Notes: generated by a model from the letters alone, not told the origin. A stretch of 32,148 nt of DNA from Chromera velia (GCA_018398765.1 JAHBMJ010001331.1:1-32148), one strand, 5' to 3'. Counted from the first letter of the stretch, positions 9,701 through 20,290 are shown. Translations and numbers: made by a program.

Positions 9701-12480
9701 GAGGAAAGCGGCAGCCTCTCCGGGATGTTCCTTTCAGTTTTGGCATTACACACAGAGGCTAGCAACATTCCTCTTCTCCCTTTCCGTTCTGTTACAGCAG
9801 ACAGAGGAGTCTCTCAGAGCGGCAGTCTCTCCCTCTTTCAATTCCTTCTTTAGATATCTGTCGATGAAGATGGAAGAAGGCAGCAGTCTGTGCTTCTATC
9901 CCATTCTATGGAGGAAGACAAAGGAGAACAGCAGTCTCAGAGTCTGCTTCCACCCCAACATATCACGGCAGACAGAGGAGAACGACAGTTCTCCCTCAGT
10001 TTTGTTCTATCATTGCAGACAGAGGAGAGCGGCGGTCTTTCGCTTAGTTCCATTCTGTCCGAAAGACAGTAGAGAGCAGGACTTTCTCCTTCAGACTGAG
10101 TTCCGTTTGGTCTTTGGGAAACAAAAGACAACAACATTCTCTCCCTCCTTTCCATTCTGTCTGTAAAGATAGAAGAGAGCATCAGTCTCAGAGTCTCCCT
10201 TAGTAACTGTTCTAGTTTGTCTGTGATTCAGTCAGAAGACAGAAGAGAGCGGCACCTCCCCTTTCCATCCCTTTTTACCAAGGACGACATGCATAAGAGA
10301 ATAGAGGAGAGCAACAGTCTCCGCCTCTTCTCAGTTCTGTGGAGGAAGACACAGAAGAGCAGCAGTCTCGGTCTCCATCCCGTTCAGTCGTAGCAAACAG
10401 AGGAGAGTAACATTCTCTCCATCCTTTCAGCTCCGTCGAGGGAGATGGAGGAGAGCAACATTCTCTCTCCCCTTTCAGTTCTGTTCTAGGTTTTGTTAAA
10501 GAAGACAGAGGAGGGCAGCAGTCTCTGCCTCCCACTCCGTCCCATTGAGAAAGACAGAGGAGTCTCAGAGCATGAAGAAGTCACATCAAAAGGCTCTCTC
10601 TCCTTTTAGCTAGCCTTTTAGTTCAGAACTGTCGAAAAAGGGGGAACAGAGCAGCGATCGATCTGCCCCAACTATCAGCCTGAGGTCTGTCGATAGAGAT
10701 AGAGAAGAGCATCAGTCACCCACTCCGACCAAGTCTGTCAATACAGACAGAGGAGCCTGAAAACATACAGCAGTCGCTTCCTTCTCAGAAAGTCTCGGTC
10801 CGGTCGAAGTGGACAGAGGAGGGCAGCAGTCTCTCCCGTCGTTCATTTATGTCTGTGAAGACAGAAGAAAACGGAAGTCTCTCCCTCAGTTCCATTCTAT
10901 CCGTGAAGACCGCAGAGAGCAGGACTGAGTCTCGTTAAACAGATCTCCTCAATCTGTCTGTAAAGACAGCAGAGAGCAGCATGTTCCTCTTCAGTTTGAA
11001 GATTCGTTTTATCTATAAAAACAAAAGAGAACAACGGTCTCACGGGCAGGCGAACTTCCCCCTTCTCACTTCTGTCAGTGAAAACAGAGGAGAGCATCAT
11101 TAACTTTTCCCCTCAGCGTCGATTTCTACCAACGAAGGCAGACGTGAGCATCAATGTCTCCTTCCATTCAGGTCTGTCAACGCAGATAGAAGAAAACAGA
11201 GTGTGCTACCGTAGTCTTCCCTTATACAGACTGGGCCTCACTAACAGTTACTGTTGCGTTCTATCGGTGAAAACAGAAGAGAGCCACAGTCTCTCCCTCA
11301 CTTCCGCTCCGCCTCTGAAGAAAAAAGCGAGCAAAAGTCTCTTCCTCAGCCTGGTCATTCTCTGAAAGCAGACGAGAGCAGCAGTCTCTCACTCAGTCCT
11401 AAGGCTTTCTATGATAGTCGGAGAAGACAGAAACGAACAGCACTCTCTCTCCCAGTTCCGGTCGGTTTGTGAAGCCAGATCCTCTTCAGTTCCGTTTTGT
11501 CTCTTGAAACAGAAGCGGACACTATCAGAAGTTAGCAGCGGTCTCTCCCTCTGACACAGTTTCATTCGGTCTCTCAAGATAGAAGAGGGCAGCAATCTGT
11601 CTCTCAGTCCCGTTTAGCACGCCGTTCAGTCTCTGAAGACAAAAGCGGACAGAAGATAACAGCGGTTTCTCCCCTTGACTGGGTTTCGTTCTGTTTTTCA
11701 AGACAGAAGAGAACACTACTGCTGCAACAGTCCCTCTTGGTCCCTCTCTCAGTTCTGTTTAGTCTGTAAAGATGGAAAAGAATACTAGAAAGAACGGCTG
11801 ACCTAAACAGTCCCTCTCTGAGCTCTGTTCTGTCGATGAAGACAGAAGAGGGCAGCAGGAGATTCTGATTCTCTTTCAGACGAGCTTCTCCTTTAAGTTG
11901 CACTTGAAGGTTCTGGCAATAAAGACAGAGGACTCTCAGAGCAGCACTCCTTTTCCGCGTCAAGTTCCGCCGATGAAGGCTGGCGAGAGCGGCAGGGTCT
12001 GAGGCCTCTCTCCAAGGGCATTCAAACAGGAGAGATTCTGAACAGAACTCTCATTTCCCGCTCCTCCTACTCTATTTAAGCGTGGCCGACAGAGTCTGAC
12101 GCTGAGAAGAGTGTTACAAACACACGTTTCTTCTTCCATTCCTGTCTGTCAAGTCAGACAGAAGAGAAGTTTAACACTGTCAGCAGTCTCTTATATTTGT
12201 ATTCAGTCTATCATTCTAGACAAAGGCTAGAGACACTGACAGAGGAGAGCAACAGCTGCCTATAGCTACTTCATCCTCTATTTGGTCGATGGAGATAGAA
12301 GAGGACAGCAATCGTCCTGCCCTTCACGTCTGTTAAGGCACTTAGAGGTCCTTTAGAGAGAAACATTCTCTCCTTCCAGTCAGGTCAAAGACTTTGTCGA
12401 GGAAGCCTTACGTAGAGGAGGATAACGCGTCTTCCTTTTGTTCGGGTCTGTCGATAAAGACAGAAGAGAGCATCTTATAT
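9701..12480. repeat. Minisatellite array, right degenerate part
   Basis: Units diverge progressively and become irregular in length, roughly 50-75 bp. The core TCTGTC...GACAGA and GAGAGCAGCAGTCTC pieces remain recognisable to about 12480. Homogeneous centre with decayed edges is the expected pattern of unequal exchange. No gene seen. Confidence 0.85.
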
Positions 12481-12831
12481 ACTTCTCAGAAGCTCTGCAG
12501 GAATTCCGTTCACCTATGCAGGTAAAGACTCAGGAAGAGTCAGGTAGATAACAGTTTCGATCAAATACAGTCATTATAATTAAAGTAGATACTATTATAC
12601 TCTCTCTCAAGAGAGCACCATTATATCCCACATATATTTCAGAATAATACGGTTTAAGCGTTCTTAAACGCTATGATCTATACACTAGACTTCTGAGACT
12701 GTTCTGTAGTAGTCCCAGACTGTATATGGGCTAGACTCGTTCTCTTGCTAGACGCCAGTGCCATATATTGAGCCCCTTTATCCCCAGAGACTTTTTGCAG
12801 GTATATGGAGGCCTCGCCGATAGCGAGTATT
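12481..12831. other. Unique AT-rich spacer right of the array
   Basis: No gene and no minisatellite units. Contains a small inverted repeat TTTAAGCG-TT-CTTAAACG near 12652. Its junction with the tandem pair A-B-C-A' is at 12832. Confidence 0.4.
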
Positions 12832-13027
12832 TGGGGGGTTGCGGTTCAAGTCGTCCGAATATATAAGCGTATCGCAAAATGATCCGCGTTATATCGGTCT
12901 GACTAGTCCCGCTTGTGTGCTAGTAAGCCTCAAATGGCTCCCGAGCCGCAGTCACCACATCCGATAGCAAGGGCCTCCGATATATCCGAGCCTAGTGGCT
13001 ATCTGCGATATAGCAGCCTGTGAGGAA
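12832..13027. repeat. Repeat A, first copy (609-bp tandem period)
   Basis: A 196-bp sequence starting TGGGGGGTTGCGG and ending GTGAGGAA, repeated at 13441-13638. The copies differ by 12 transitions and one 2-base indel and show no transversions. It lies immediately upstream of the right 272-bp repeat B. Confidence 0.9.
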
Positions 13028-13299
13028 TGAGTTGGCGTTAGCAGGCTCCGCGTGTGAAAGCCGGTGTTCCTCGTCAGGCTCAGCGAGTCGGCCGATTCCA
13101 CGGGCTTAGGGCTTAAGGACCGGCCTGGCCCGAATTTATCCCAACGTAACTTCAAAAAGCGGTGAGATGGGAATAAATTCGACCTCTCGACTGACCGATT
13201 CAATCAAAAGCTGGAGAAAGCAGTTAAGTTGTACTTAACTAGCCAAGCACTGCACTTTTCGCTCTCATCGCGACGGACTCGATTCTTAAATCGAAATCC
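13028..13299. repeat. 272-bp direct repeat, right copy (repeat B)
   Basis: Pairs with 3373-3644. Of about 13 differences, ten are C-to-T or G-to-A relative to the left copy, many at CpG sites. The inverted repeat is kept as CGAATTTATCCCA / TGGGAATAAATTCG, both arms having changed. A 141-bp spacer (13300-13440) with a polypyrimidine run follows, then repeat A'. Confidence 0.9.
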
Positions 13300-13440
13300 T
13301 TTTTTGTTTGCCCTCCCTCCCACCTCTTTTCCCCCTTTTTAGTCGTAGGCAGCCACACATATACGCCACTCACCCATCTGGCAGACTAGATCTGTCCGCA
13401 CGGGTTAATCGCGGTGGTGGCGTTAGCTACGACTTTCTCA

Positions 13441-13638
13441 TGGGGGGTTGCGGTTCAAGTCGTCCGAATATATAAGCATATCGCAAAACGATCCACGTTA
13501 TATCGGTCTGACTAGTCCCGCTTGCATGTTAGTGAGCCTCAAATGGCTCCCGAGCCGTAGTCACCACATCCGACAGCAAGGGCCTCCGATATACCCGAGC
13601 CTAGCGGCTATATCTGCGATATAGCAGCCTGCGAGGAA
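13441..13638. repeat. Repeat A', second copy
   Basis: Second copy of the sequence at 12832-13027, offset 609 bp, ending GCGAGGAA. Together A-B-spacer-A' look like a tandem duplication in which the last unit is incomplete. Confidence 0.9.
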
Positions 13639-13655
13639 CTGTTATTGTATGTTAT

Positions 13656-13750
13656 TGTCGCGCGCGCGCGCGCGATCGGGCGATGGGCGCCATGCACGCG
13701 GCGCGGCGCCGCGCAATGCGCCATGCCTTGCATGGCCGATCGGCGCAGGA
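13656..13750. repeat. (CG)n tract and GC-rich palindrome upstream of MATE gene
   Basis: A CGCGCG run is followed by nested inverted repeats. The perfect 14-bp palindrome GCGCGGCGCCGCGC lies in the centre, and outer arms CGATCGGGC / GGCCGATCG close the structure. It is about 350-440 bp upstream of the MATE start codon, so it could lie in the promoter, but no function can be assigned. Confidence 0.75.
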
Positions 13751-14099
13751 CACAGTAAACTGAGTGAAGACAGCTGTGTGTCCGGAATTCCATTCTCCAT
13801 GCAGTGGCAAACCCTGCCGCACCATCAACTTGATCGGTATATACCGTCTTCCTGACGATAAGCATTCCTTTGGCAGACGCGCTGAGACAGCGTGGAAAGC
13901 CGAATTAAGTCTTGCTGTTGTTTGCGCTTGCATCTCTGCAGTCTCTCTTCTCATTCTGAACCGCGCGGAGCTGCAAGGGGTCAGAGGCTGTGTGTCTCTC
14001 CGACGGAGAAACTTGCTTGATATTTTGAGAGTGTAGGAAAATACGGGCGAGGGGGGACCGGGAGAGACGAAGGGCACGACTACGTGGGTGTGCGCGGAG
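13751..14099 (+). other. 5' flank / likely 5' UTR of MATE gene
   Basis: No gene seen. An in-frame TAG at 14034 closes the frame of exon 1 upstream, so the coding region cannot extend further left without an additional exon. TATA or initiator elements could not be placed. Confidence 0.4.
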
Positions 14100-15368
14100 A
14101 TGAGGAAGGACGAGACGGAAAGTCAGCGTCTCCTTCAGGGAGACAGCGAAAAGCACGTTCGCGCACTGGAATCGTCTGGCGGAAAAGAGGGGGGGACGGT
14201 AGCATCCGAGGGGCTCTTGAGATACGGGAAGTTGATAGGAAATTTGGTAGTTCCCATCTTCCTCTCGAGCTCTCTGAGCTACGGACAGATTTTGATTGAA
14301 CTGCACTACGTGGGACTGTTCGGGAGTGATGACCTCGCAGCACTGAGTCTGGGTCAGTCTCGTCTGATCCTGGAGTTGTTTGTTTGCTTTTGTCTCTTCT
14401 GTTTTTATTGTTGATTGGTCGTTTGCCTCCTCATTGCCTGTCTTTCTCTCTCCGTCTTCCCTTCCTTCCGTCTGCCCCTTATCTCTTGCTGGTCTTTCCT
14501 TTGTAGACGTGGCCGCTTTTGGTGGGTGCGCTTATTCGTTCCCTGTGTGCGCTGTATGCGCATAGCAATGTCTAAAGAAGGGGCCTGCCAACGCTGTGCC
14601 TTGGTTTGGATGTCTACAATGTTCTTTCTGCTGACTGACAGTGCATTGATTGTTTGCTCTCGGAAACCGCTTCTGTGTTGATGAAAGCACCGCGGTCTTC
14701 TCCCAAGTGATCGCGAAGCAAGAGAGACGGTTCCCATGTGGGATCCGATGCGCATTTTTGCGTGAATCTTTCAAAGTAAGCATTCTCTGTGTTTCCATGC
14801 CGCTGTTTGCAGGGGTGTCTTGGTTGAATTTGGTGTGCTACTGTCTGTTTTGGGGCGTGTGTTCGGGATTCGACACGCTCGCATGCATCCAGTTCGGGTC
14901 AAATCGGCTCGACTTAGTGAGGATGAGCTTGGCAAGGGCGGTCGCAGTCACGGCAGTTATGCTGGTCCCCGTGTGTGTGCTGAGCGTGTGGTGCGAGGAC
15001 ATGTTCCGCTTGTGCAGACAACCCGCGGAGCTGTCGAGGATGGCAGCGGTTGTAGTGTGGATGCGCATGCCTGGTGAGTTATTCAATTGGAGGTTGGGAT
15101 ACTGGAAGGGGAACATGAGTGGAATTGGAGCGGGGACGGGTCGTTGGTAGCGGGTTGGTGGGTGGGGTGAAAGGGGGACAGGGCACCTCCTCCAATGTGG
15201 AGGGGAAATTTTGGTCATGGTATATTTTGTCGGATGTGTGGGGAGCAGGGGTAAGGAACCGATGAGTCCATGTTGACAGAGCAGAGTGTTCCGTCTACCC
15301 TTCCTTCCTTCCTTCCTTCCTTCCTTCCTTCCTTCCTTCCTTCCTGCCTTTGCACGTTTTTCCATCTT

Positions 15369-15404
<36 letters not shown>

Positions 15405-15502
15405 GATCTATCTATCCTTCTCTGTCCCCCCCCGCCCTCTCTCTCTCTCTGTCTCTCCCTCTCTCTCTCTCTGTTTGTGTAAATATGAGTGAGACACACA
15501 AT

Positions 15503-15541
<39 letters not shown>

Positions 15542-17874
15542 GAAGGAAGGAAGGAAGGAAGGAAGGAAGGATGAAAAGGGAAGGAAAGAGTGAATGAATA
15601 AATGAAAGAAAGGAAGAAATAAATAAGGAAGGATAATGCACGTGCACCTGTCTGTTATCTTGCAGGAGTCCCCTTTCGGTGTTTCTACGAGTTGTTGGTG
15701 TGTTTCTTTCGGGCCCAGTCTGTGGTGACTCCTGTGACTCTTGTCTGCGGTCTGACTTGGCTTCTTCAGCTCTTCCTCTGTTCGACTCTGTACCATACGA
15801 GAGAGCAACATGGATTGGGTTCCTTCTGTATTGTGGGTGCAACATCGGTATCTTGCATCTTCTCTGCGGGTGCACTGACTTTGTACTGGCTCTTCATGAG
15901 GGGACGCGGGGGCTCCGAACCTCCCCCCGCGCTTGTCTTGGCAGAAAGGAACGCATCTGCATCCTCTTCGGCTTCTGCTTCAGGGTTTCTGCGAGGAAGA
16001 GGAAACGTTCAATCATTACAGAGAGACGCGTTGTCGCCAGACCCAACAGTAGGAAATCTAGTTGCGCCCGTGTCGCTGCCTGCACTCGAGTCCGCACCTT
16101 CCCCTCTCCCCCCCAGCACCCCCAGTGACGACGACCCCGTTGGAGCGACAGGAGGGACCGATGGGGTCCCAGGAAGGGGGGGGCAGTTCCCAATAGTACC
16201 ACCACAAAAAGCAGGAGTGCTCTACTCCCCCCGAGTAGGCACCTCCATGGTCCCCTCAGTCCCTCCAGAGGTAGCTCGGCAGATCAGTGACCAAAGCGAG
16301 CGGCTCCACATTGAACAGACAAGAGCACGGCGGCTCAGCAGGGCTCAAACGGGAGGGGGGGGAAGGGAGGGTCTCCAAGTGAGGACGGGGGCTCCTCCAA
16401 GATGGGCAGAAGAAGAAGAAGAGAAGGGGGGACCTCTGAGTCCCTCTGCCGAGGCTGCGACTGCCGCAGCGACTCGAATTCTTCACTGGCCCGCCTTGAA
16501 GGAACTTCTCGGTCTTGCAGGGAACTGCGCTCTGTGGTCAGTCTGCCTCTGTCCTGCATTATTTAAAGTTGACTCTTCGTTCGCCTCATGAGAAAAGAGC
16601 AGGCAGTGATGAGGAAATATGCTGATGGATAAGTCTGAAAGCCAGCCAAAGTAGAGTTGGTTTCCTCTCAGAGTTCCCTCCCAGTTTGGAGGAAGAGCAT
16701 ATCTGTCCGTGTTTGTGTGCGTGTGTGTGGCAAGCAACAGCTGACTTGCCTTTTGCCTACCACGTTGAGCAGACGGCTGCTCCGAACAACCCCTCGCTGT
16801 TTCCACGTTTTAATGTGTGGGGTGTATGCCGGCGTGCTCAAACTGCAATGATTCTCCTTATGGTGAGAACTGTAAACGACTCGTTCTCCCCTCGGATCGT
16901 GCAGGTATGTCCTTGAGACCTGGGCGTGGGACTGCGGACCTTTTCTGATCGGGTTCGGGGAGGAAGGGGAAGGGGTGGACTTGGGTGTGACGCTTCCGGA
17001 GATAGAGGGGGTCGACCTGGAACTGGAGGGGGGGCATCATGGAGCAGCTGCAGACATCTCGGCATTCGAGATTGGGATGTCTGTGTTCATGACTCTGCAG
17101 CTGCTGCCACTGGCAATACCCAACGCTGCTTGCACTCTGACAGGGAATCTGTTCGGGGCGGGACGGCCTGCAGAGGCACAGAGGGCAGCAATGGAGTGCG
17201 TGGTGGTGCAGCAGACAGTGCAAGTCGCTATTCTGGTCGGTCGGTCTTTCTTTCTTTCTTTCTTTTCTTTCTTTCTTTCTTTCTTTCTTTCATGGTCTGG
17301 CTGCGTCCAGTTGTGTCGACTTGCTGATTTGTTTGCTTGACAACGGCTTCTATACCGAGAAGCCAGACATCTTGCGGCAGAAAAGTTCAGAGGGTTCTTT
17401 GAAAAGTTTGTCTGCTTGGGTTTGGAGGAAAGTGTTCGATTATTCTCCTTCTACCCGCATCCCCCTTCTTTAGCTCAGGCGCCTCGGTGGGCCCAACATT
17501 GAAACTCTCTTTCTCTGTCTCTCTGTCTCTCTCTCTCTCTCTCTCTCCCTCCCCNNNNNNNNNNNNNNNNNNNNNNNNNNNNNNNNNNNNNNNNNNNNNN
17601 NNNNNNNNNNNNNNNNNNNNNNNNNNNNNNNNNNNNNNNNNNNNNNNNNNNNNNNNNNNNNNNNNNNNNNNNNNNNNNNNNNNNNNNNNNNNNNNNNNNN
17701 NNNNNNNNNNNNNNNNNNNNNNNNNNNNNNNNNNNNNNNNNNNNNNNNNNNNNNNNNNNNNNNNNNNNNNNNNNNNNNNNNNNNNNNNNNNNNNNNNNNN
17801 NNNNNNNNNNNNNNNNNNNNNNNNNNNNNNNNNNNNNNNNNNNNNNNNNNNNNNNNNNNNNNNNNNNNNNNNNN

Positions 17875-17909
<35 letters not shown>

Positions 17910-17953
17910 GTGTGTGTGTGTGTGCGTGTGCGTGTGCGTGTGCGTGTGCGTGC

Positions 17954-17993
<40 letters not shown>

Positions 17994-18930
17994 ATGTGGA
18001 TGGGTGTGGGTGCAGGTGCAAATCACAGGGACTGTTTTTTTGTGTTCGTGCAGGTATTTGCCTGGTTCTCTCGCGAGAGATTTTTCGGTTTCTTCACCCA
18101 CGACCCAGAGGTCCTTCCCAGTCTCCGTACAGTGTTTCCCTTGATTCTCGGAGGGAGCTTCTTCGATGGCACCGCACAGGTGTTTGGCGGCATTTTAAGA
18201 GGTCTGTGCGTGTTGGTGGGTGGGTGTTGCAGCTGGCGGGTGGATGGGCAGGAAGGAACAGGTTGCAGTTGTCTTCTTTAGGGTGCTTTATGCTTTGAGA
18301 TGGGAAGATGGCGCTCTCTTATTCTCTGCCAATCTGACGGGCTTAAAAATCCCTGACGTTGAGATGTTGCAGGTCCCTTTTCTCTCCTCTCAAATTGTGG
18401 GGGTCTGGTCATTCCTCCGCCAGAGTCTGTTATTTGCGCAGAATTTGTGTCTCTTAGGTAGACGTCGGACCGCTTGAAGGTGCTCTGCCTTGTGTTTGAT
18501 CGCGCCTGATGGAAAGCAAAGCAAATTCGTTGTTGTGCTCTCTCGTGCATATGGATTTCCCGTTTTTGCTTCCAGGGGCTGGACGGCCTGAGCTCGGAGC
18601 TTGGTGCACTCTCGTCGGTGAGTCTCTGTTGTTCGTTGATAGACTGCTATCGTGCTCTTCCACTTTTCCCTATACCGGTTCTGTTCCGCTTTTAACTTCT
18701 TTCGAACCTGTGCTTCCTTCTCTATCATCTTCTCTCCTCTTCTCCACAAGAAGAAAAGAGACGTCATCACTCTCTGCCCTTTGAGTTGAGGGGTTTAGGC
18801 GCGTTTCGGTCGAGCCTCGGGAGAGAGACGGACTGGCAGACGGACACACGGAAGTTTCCACCTTTTGTTGCTCTACAGCTGTTCTCTGCCCTGCACTTCT
18901 GCACTTAATCTGAGTGAACGGCCGTGCGTG

Positions 18931-18967
<37 letters not shown>

Positions 18968-19801
18968 CGCTCGCCCGCTCGTGGATGAACGATCAAAAGT
19001 ATTTCCTCATGCATGGATGCATTTATGCGTGCAGCCTATTGGGTCGTTGGGATTCCCCTGGCCCTCATTCTTCTGTTTGTCTTCCAATGGCTGGTCCTGG
19101 GCATGTGGGCAGGATTGGCTTCAGGTCGGCTGCATGGATGGCAGTCTTTTCTTTTTTGATGTTCAGATCCGCGCATGTCTGTGGCCTTTGGGGTTTGAGG
19201 GTCCAGCTCGGAAGGGCATCCTTTTTTCGGATGGCCAGTTCGGTTCTTTCTGCTCCACCTGCAGAAGTCTGCCTCTACTGGGTTGAGAAGAGTCTCACCC
19301 CATGATGACATTTAGTATCTTCTTTCTTCCTTCCGTCCTTCCTTTCTTCCTTCCTGTACACATGCAGGCTGCCTGACCCTGTTCTCCTTGATGGCCTTCG
19401 CGTTACTCCGACTAGACTGGGAGACCACGGCGCGAGAGGCGATGAAGGGAGAGAGCCCGACAATCCAAAGCACACAACGAGCAGTTTCAGCACCTGTCGG
19501 TGGGTCTGCGTCCATAGGCGCGTCTCCTGATCTGGAGGATGAGGGGCCAGGGAGACGGCAGACGTCCCCTCCAAAGGCTGCACCGACGTCTGATCCACCT
19601 TCAACTGAATTCGACAGGCCTTCGGAAAGAGAAGAGATTACCGCAGCCAGCCGTGAGAAAGGAAGGACGGAAAGGTTGTTCAGTGTCAGGGAGGCAGAAG
19701 AAAGGCGGGACAGTGGTGGGAAGAGTGATTTGGGAAGCTTCAAAATGGAGGGGTTGTCCTTTCCAGACTCCGACCCACATGGTGAACACGAAACTTCATG
19801 A
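14100..19801 (+). CDS. MATE-family multidrug/toxin extrusion transporter, eight exons
   Basis: Cation-coupled efflux transporter of the MATE family, with two six-helix halves in a membrane. Exons: 14100-14352, 14813-15073, 15666-16536, 16905-17235, 18054-18201, 18576-18617, 19035-19124, 19368-19801. All junctions are GT-AG, phases agree, and the joined length is 2,430 nt (809 aa plus TGA). Helix 1 is about residues 45-68 with the VP motif. DDLAALSLG follows, and FDTLACIQFG in exon 2 matches the family's SALDTLCSQAFG region. Exon 5 has FFDGTAQVFGGILRG, and exons 5-6 give LRGAGRPELGAW, both hallmark MATE C-half motifs. Exon 8 has LLRLDWE. All 12 helices can be placed. Odd points: a ~190-aa Pro/Ser/Gly/Glu-rich insert (about residues 252-442) between helices 6 and 7, an acidic loop after helix 7, and a ~125-aa polar tail. 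Usual MATEs are 450-550 aa. Substrate cannot be told. Start is the first ATG after the in-frame stop at 14034. Confidence 0.93.
15299..15635. repeat. Complementary microsatellites in MATE intron 2
   Basis: Intron 2 (15074-15665) holds (CTTC)n at about 15299-15345, then (CT)n runs, then (GAAA)n(GGAA)n at about 15504-15570 and purine-rich remnants to 15635. The pyrimidine and purine tracts are complementary and could pair over roughly 40 bases in the pre-mRNA. Confidence 0.85.
17245..17295. repeat. (TTTC)n microsatellite at start of MATE intron 4
   Basis: A TTTC tract begins only about ten bases inside the intron 4 donor (17236). Translated through, it would give a phenylalanine-leucine-serine run, which is why the frame at 16975-17340 appears longer than the exon. 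Confidence 0.9.
17515..17554. repeat. (TC)n microsatellite left of the gap
   Basis: Dinucleotide tract inside MATE intron 4 that runs into the assembly gap. Confidence 0.9.
17555..17874. other. Assembly gap (320 N)
   Basis: A run of 320 undetermined bases inside MATE intron 4, flanked by TC repeats on the left and TG repeats on the right. The true length may differ. Exons 4 and 5 on either side join in phase, so no coding sequence need be missing. Confidence 0.99.
17875..17993. repeat. (TG)n(GCGTGT)n(AG)n compound microsatellite
   Basis: Compound tract directly right of the gap, within MATE intron 4, followed by exon 5 at 18054. Confidence 0.95.
18933..18970. repeat. (CT)n tract in MATE intron 6
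   Basis: Pure CT run followed by CGCT variants, located upstream of the exon 7 acceptor (19033-19034). Confidence 0.9.
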
Positions 19802-20217
19802 CATCAATGTTCAAACAGTTTCGCAGGTAAAATAACTAGTAAAACTGCTGAAATTTGAAGCAGTTGCACCGTAAGGTAATTACAATTCTGGGTTCAAGAC
19901 TTCAAGCCCTGAGTTGCTGATGTTATGTTGTACTAGTATAATTACAAGCCACTAGACAAACCAAATGCCTAGCAAAATGCTACACAGTACGGTTATAGGA
20001 GTAATGAAAGTAGGACGGTTACTAGGCGGCCGCTAGGCCGCCCAGTTACCAATTTTGTGGTTATGGTAATAGTGTTCCGATGGTAGTGGTAGTAGCTAAA
20101 AACAGGTAGATTTGGCCACATTCTGAGTCAAACTTAATTTACAAAACCAATTTTAGACTAGTAAAAATCATATTTTTTGTATTCATTAAAAGTTCATTCC
20201 AGTAAATTTGAAACTCC
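19802..20217. other. MATE 3' flank with a 15-bp-stem hairpin
   Basis: No gene seen. At about 20019-20052 two arms, GGTTACTAGGCGGCC and GGCCGCCCAGTTACC, pair with two mismatches around the loop GCTA. The remainder is AT-rich. The conserved 3' end of the minus-strand LINE begins at 20218. Confidence 0.55.
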
Positions 20218-20290
20218 ATGTTCATCATTTTATGACTGAACTATACTAGTAACTATAGCTACTATATCCAAATCATTATGTATAGCCTAT
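20218..20290 (-). repeat. LINE 3' terminal conserved sequence, copy 1
   Basis: About 72 bases beginning ATGTTCATCATTTTATGACT (plus strand), near identical to 27965-28036. Similarity stops sharply at its left edge in both places, as expected for the 3' end of a minus-strand retrotransposon. Confidence 0.85.

Noticed and set aside
12832-12900. tRNA-like B-box (GGTTCAAGTC) in repeats A and A'
   Set aside because: The surrounding bases do not form a T-arm or acceptor stem, and no matching A-box at proper distance was found.
3373-13299. LTR retrotransposon with repeat B as LTRs
   Set aside because: No gag-pol, no convincing primer-binding site or polypurine tract, no matching short duplication outside the repeats, and repeat A' lies beyond the right copy.
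17470-18101. Open frames spanning the N gap on both strands
   Set aside because: They consist of dinucleotide-repeat translations plus undetermined bases and lie inside MATE intron 4.
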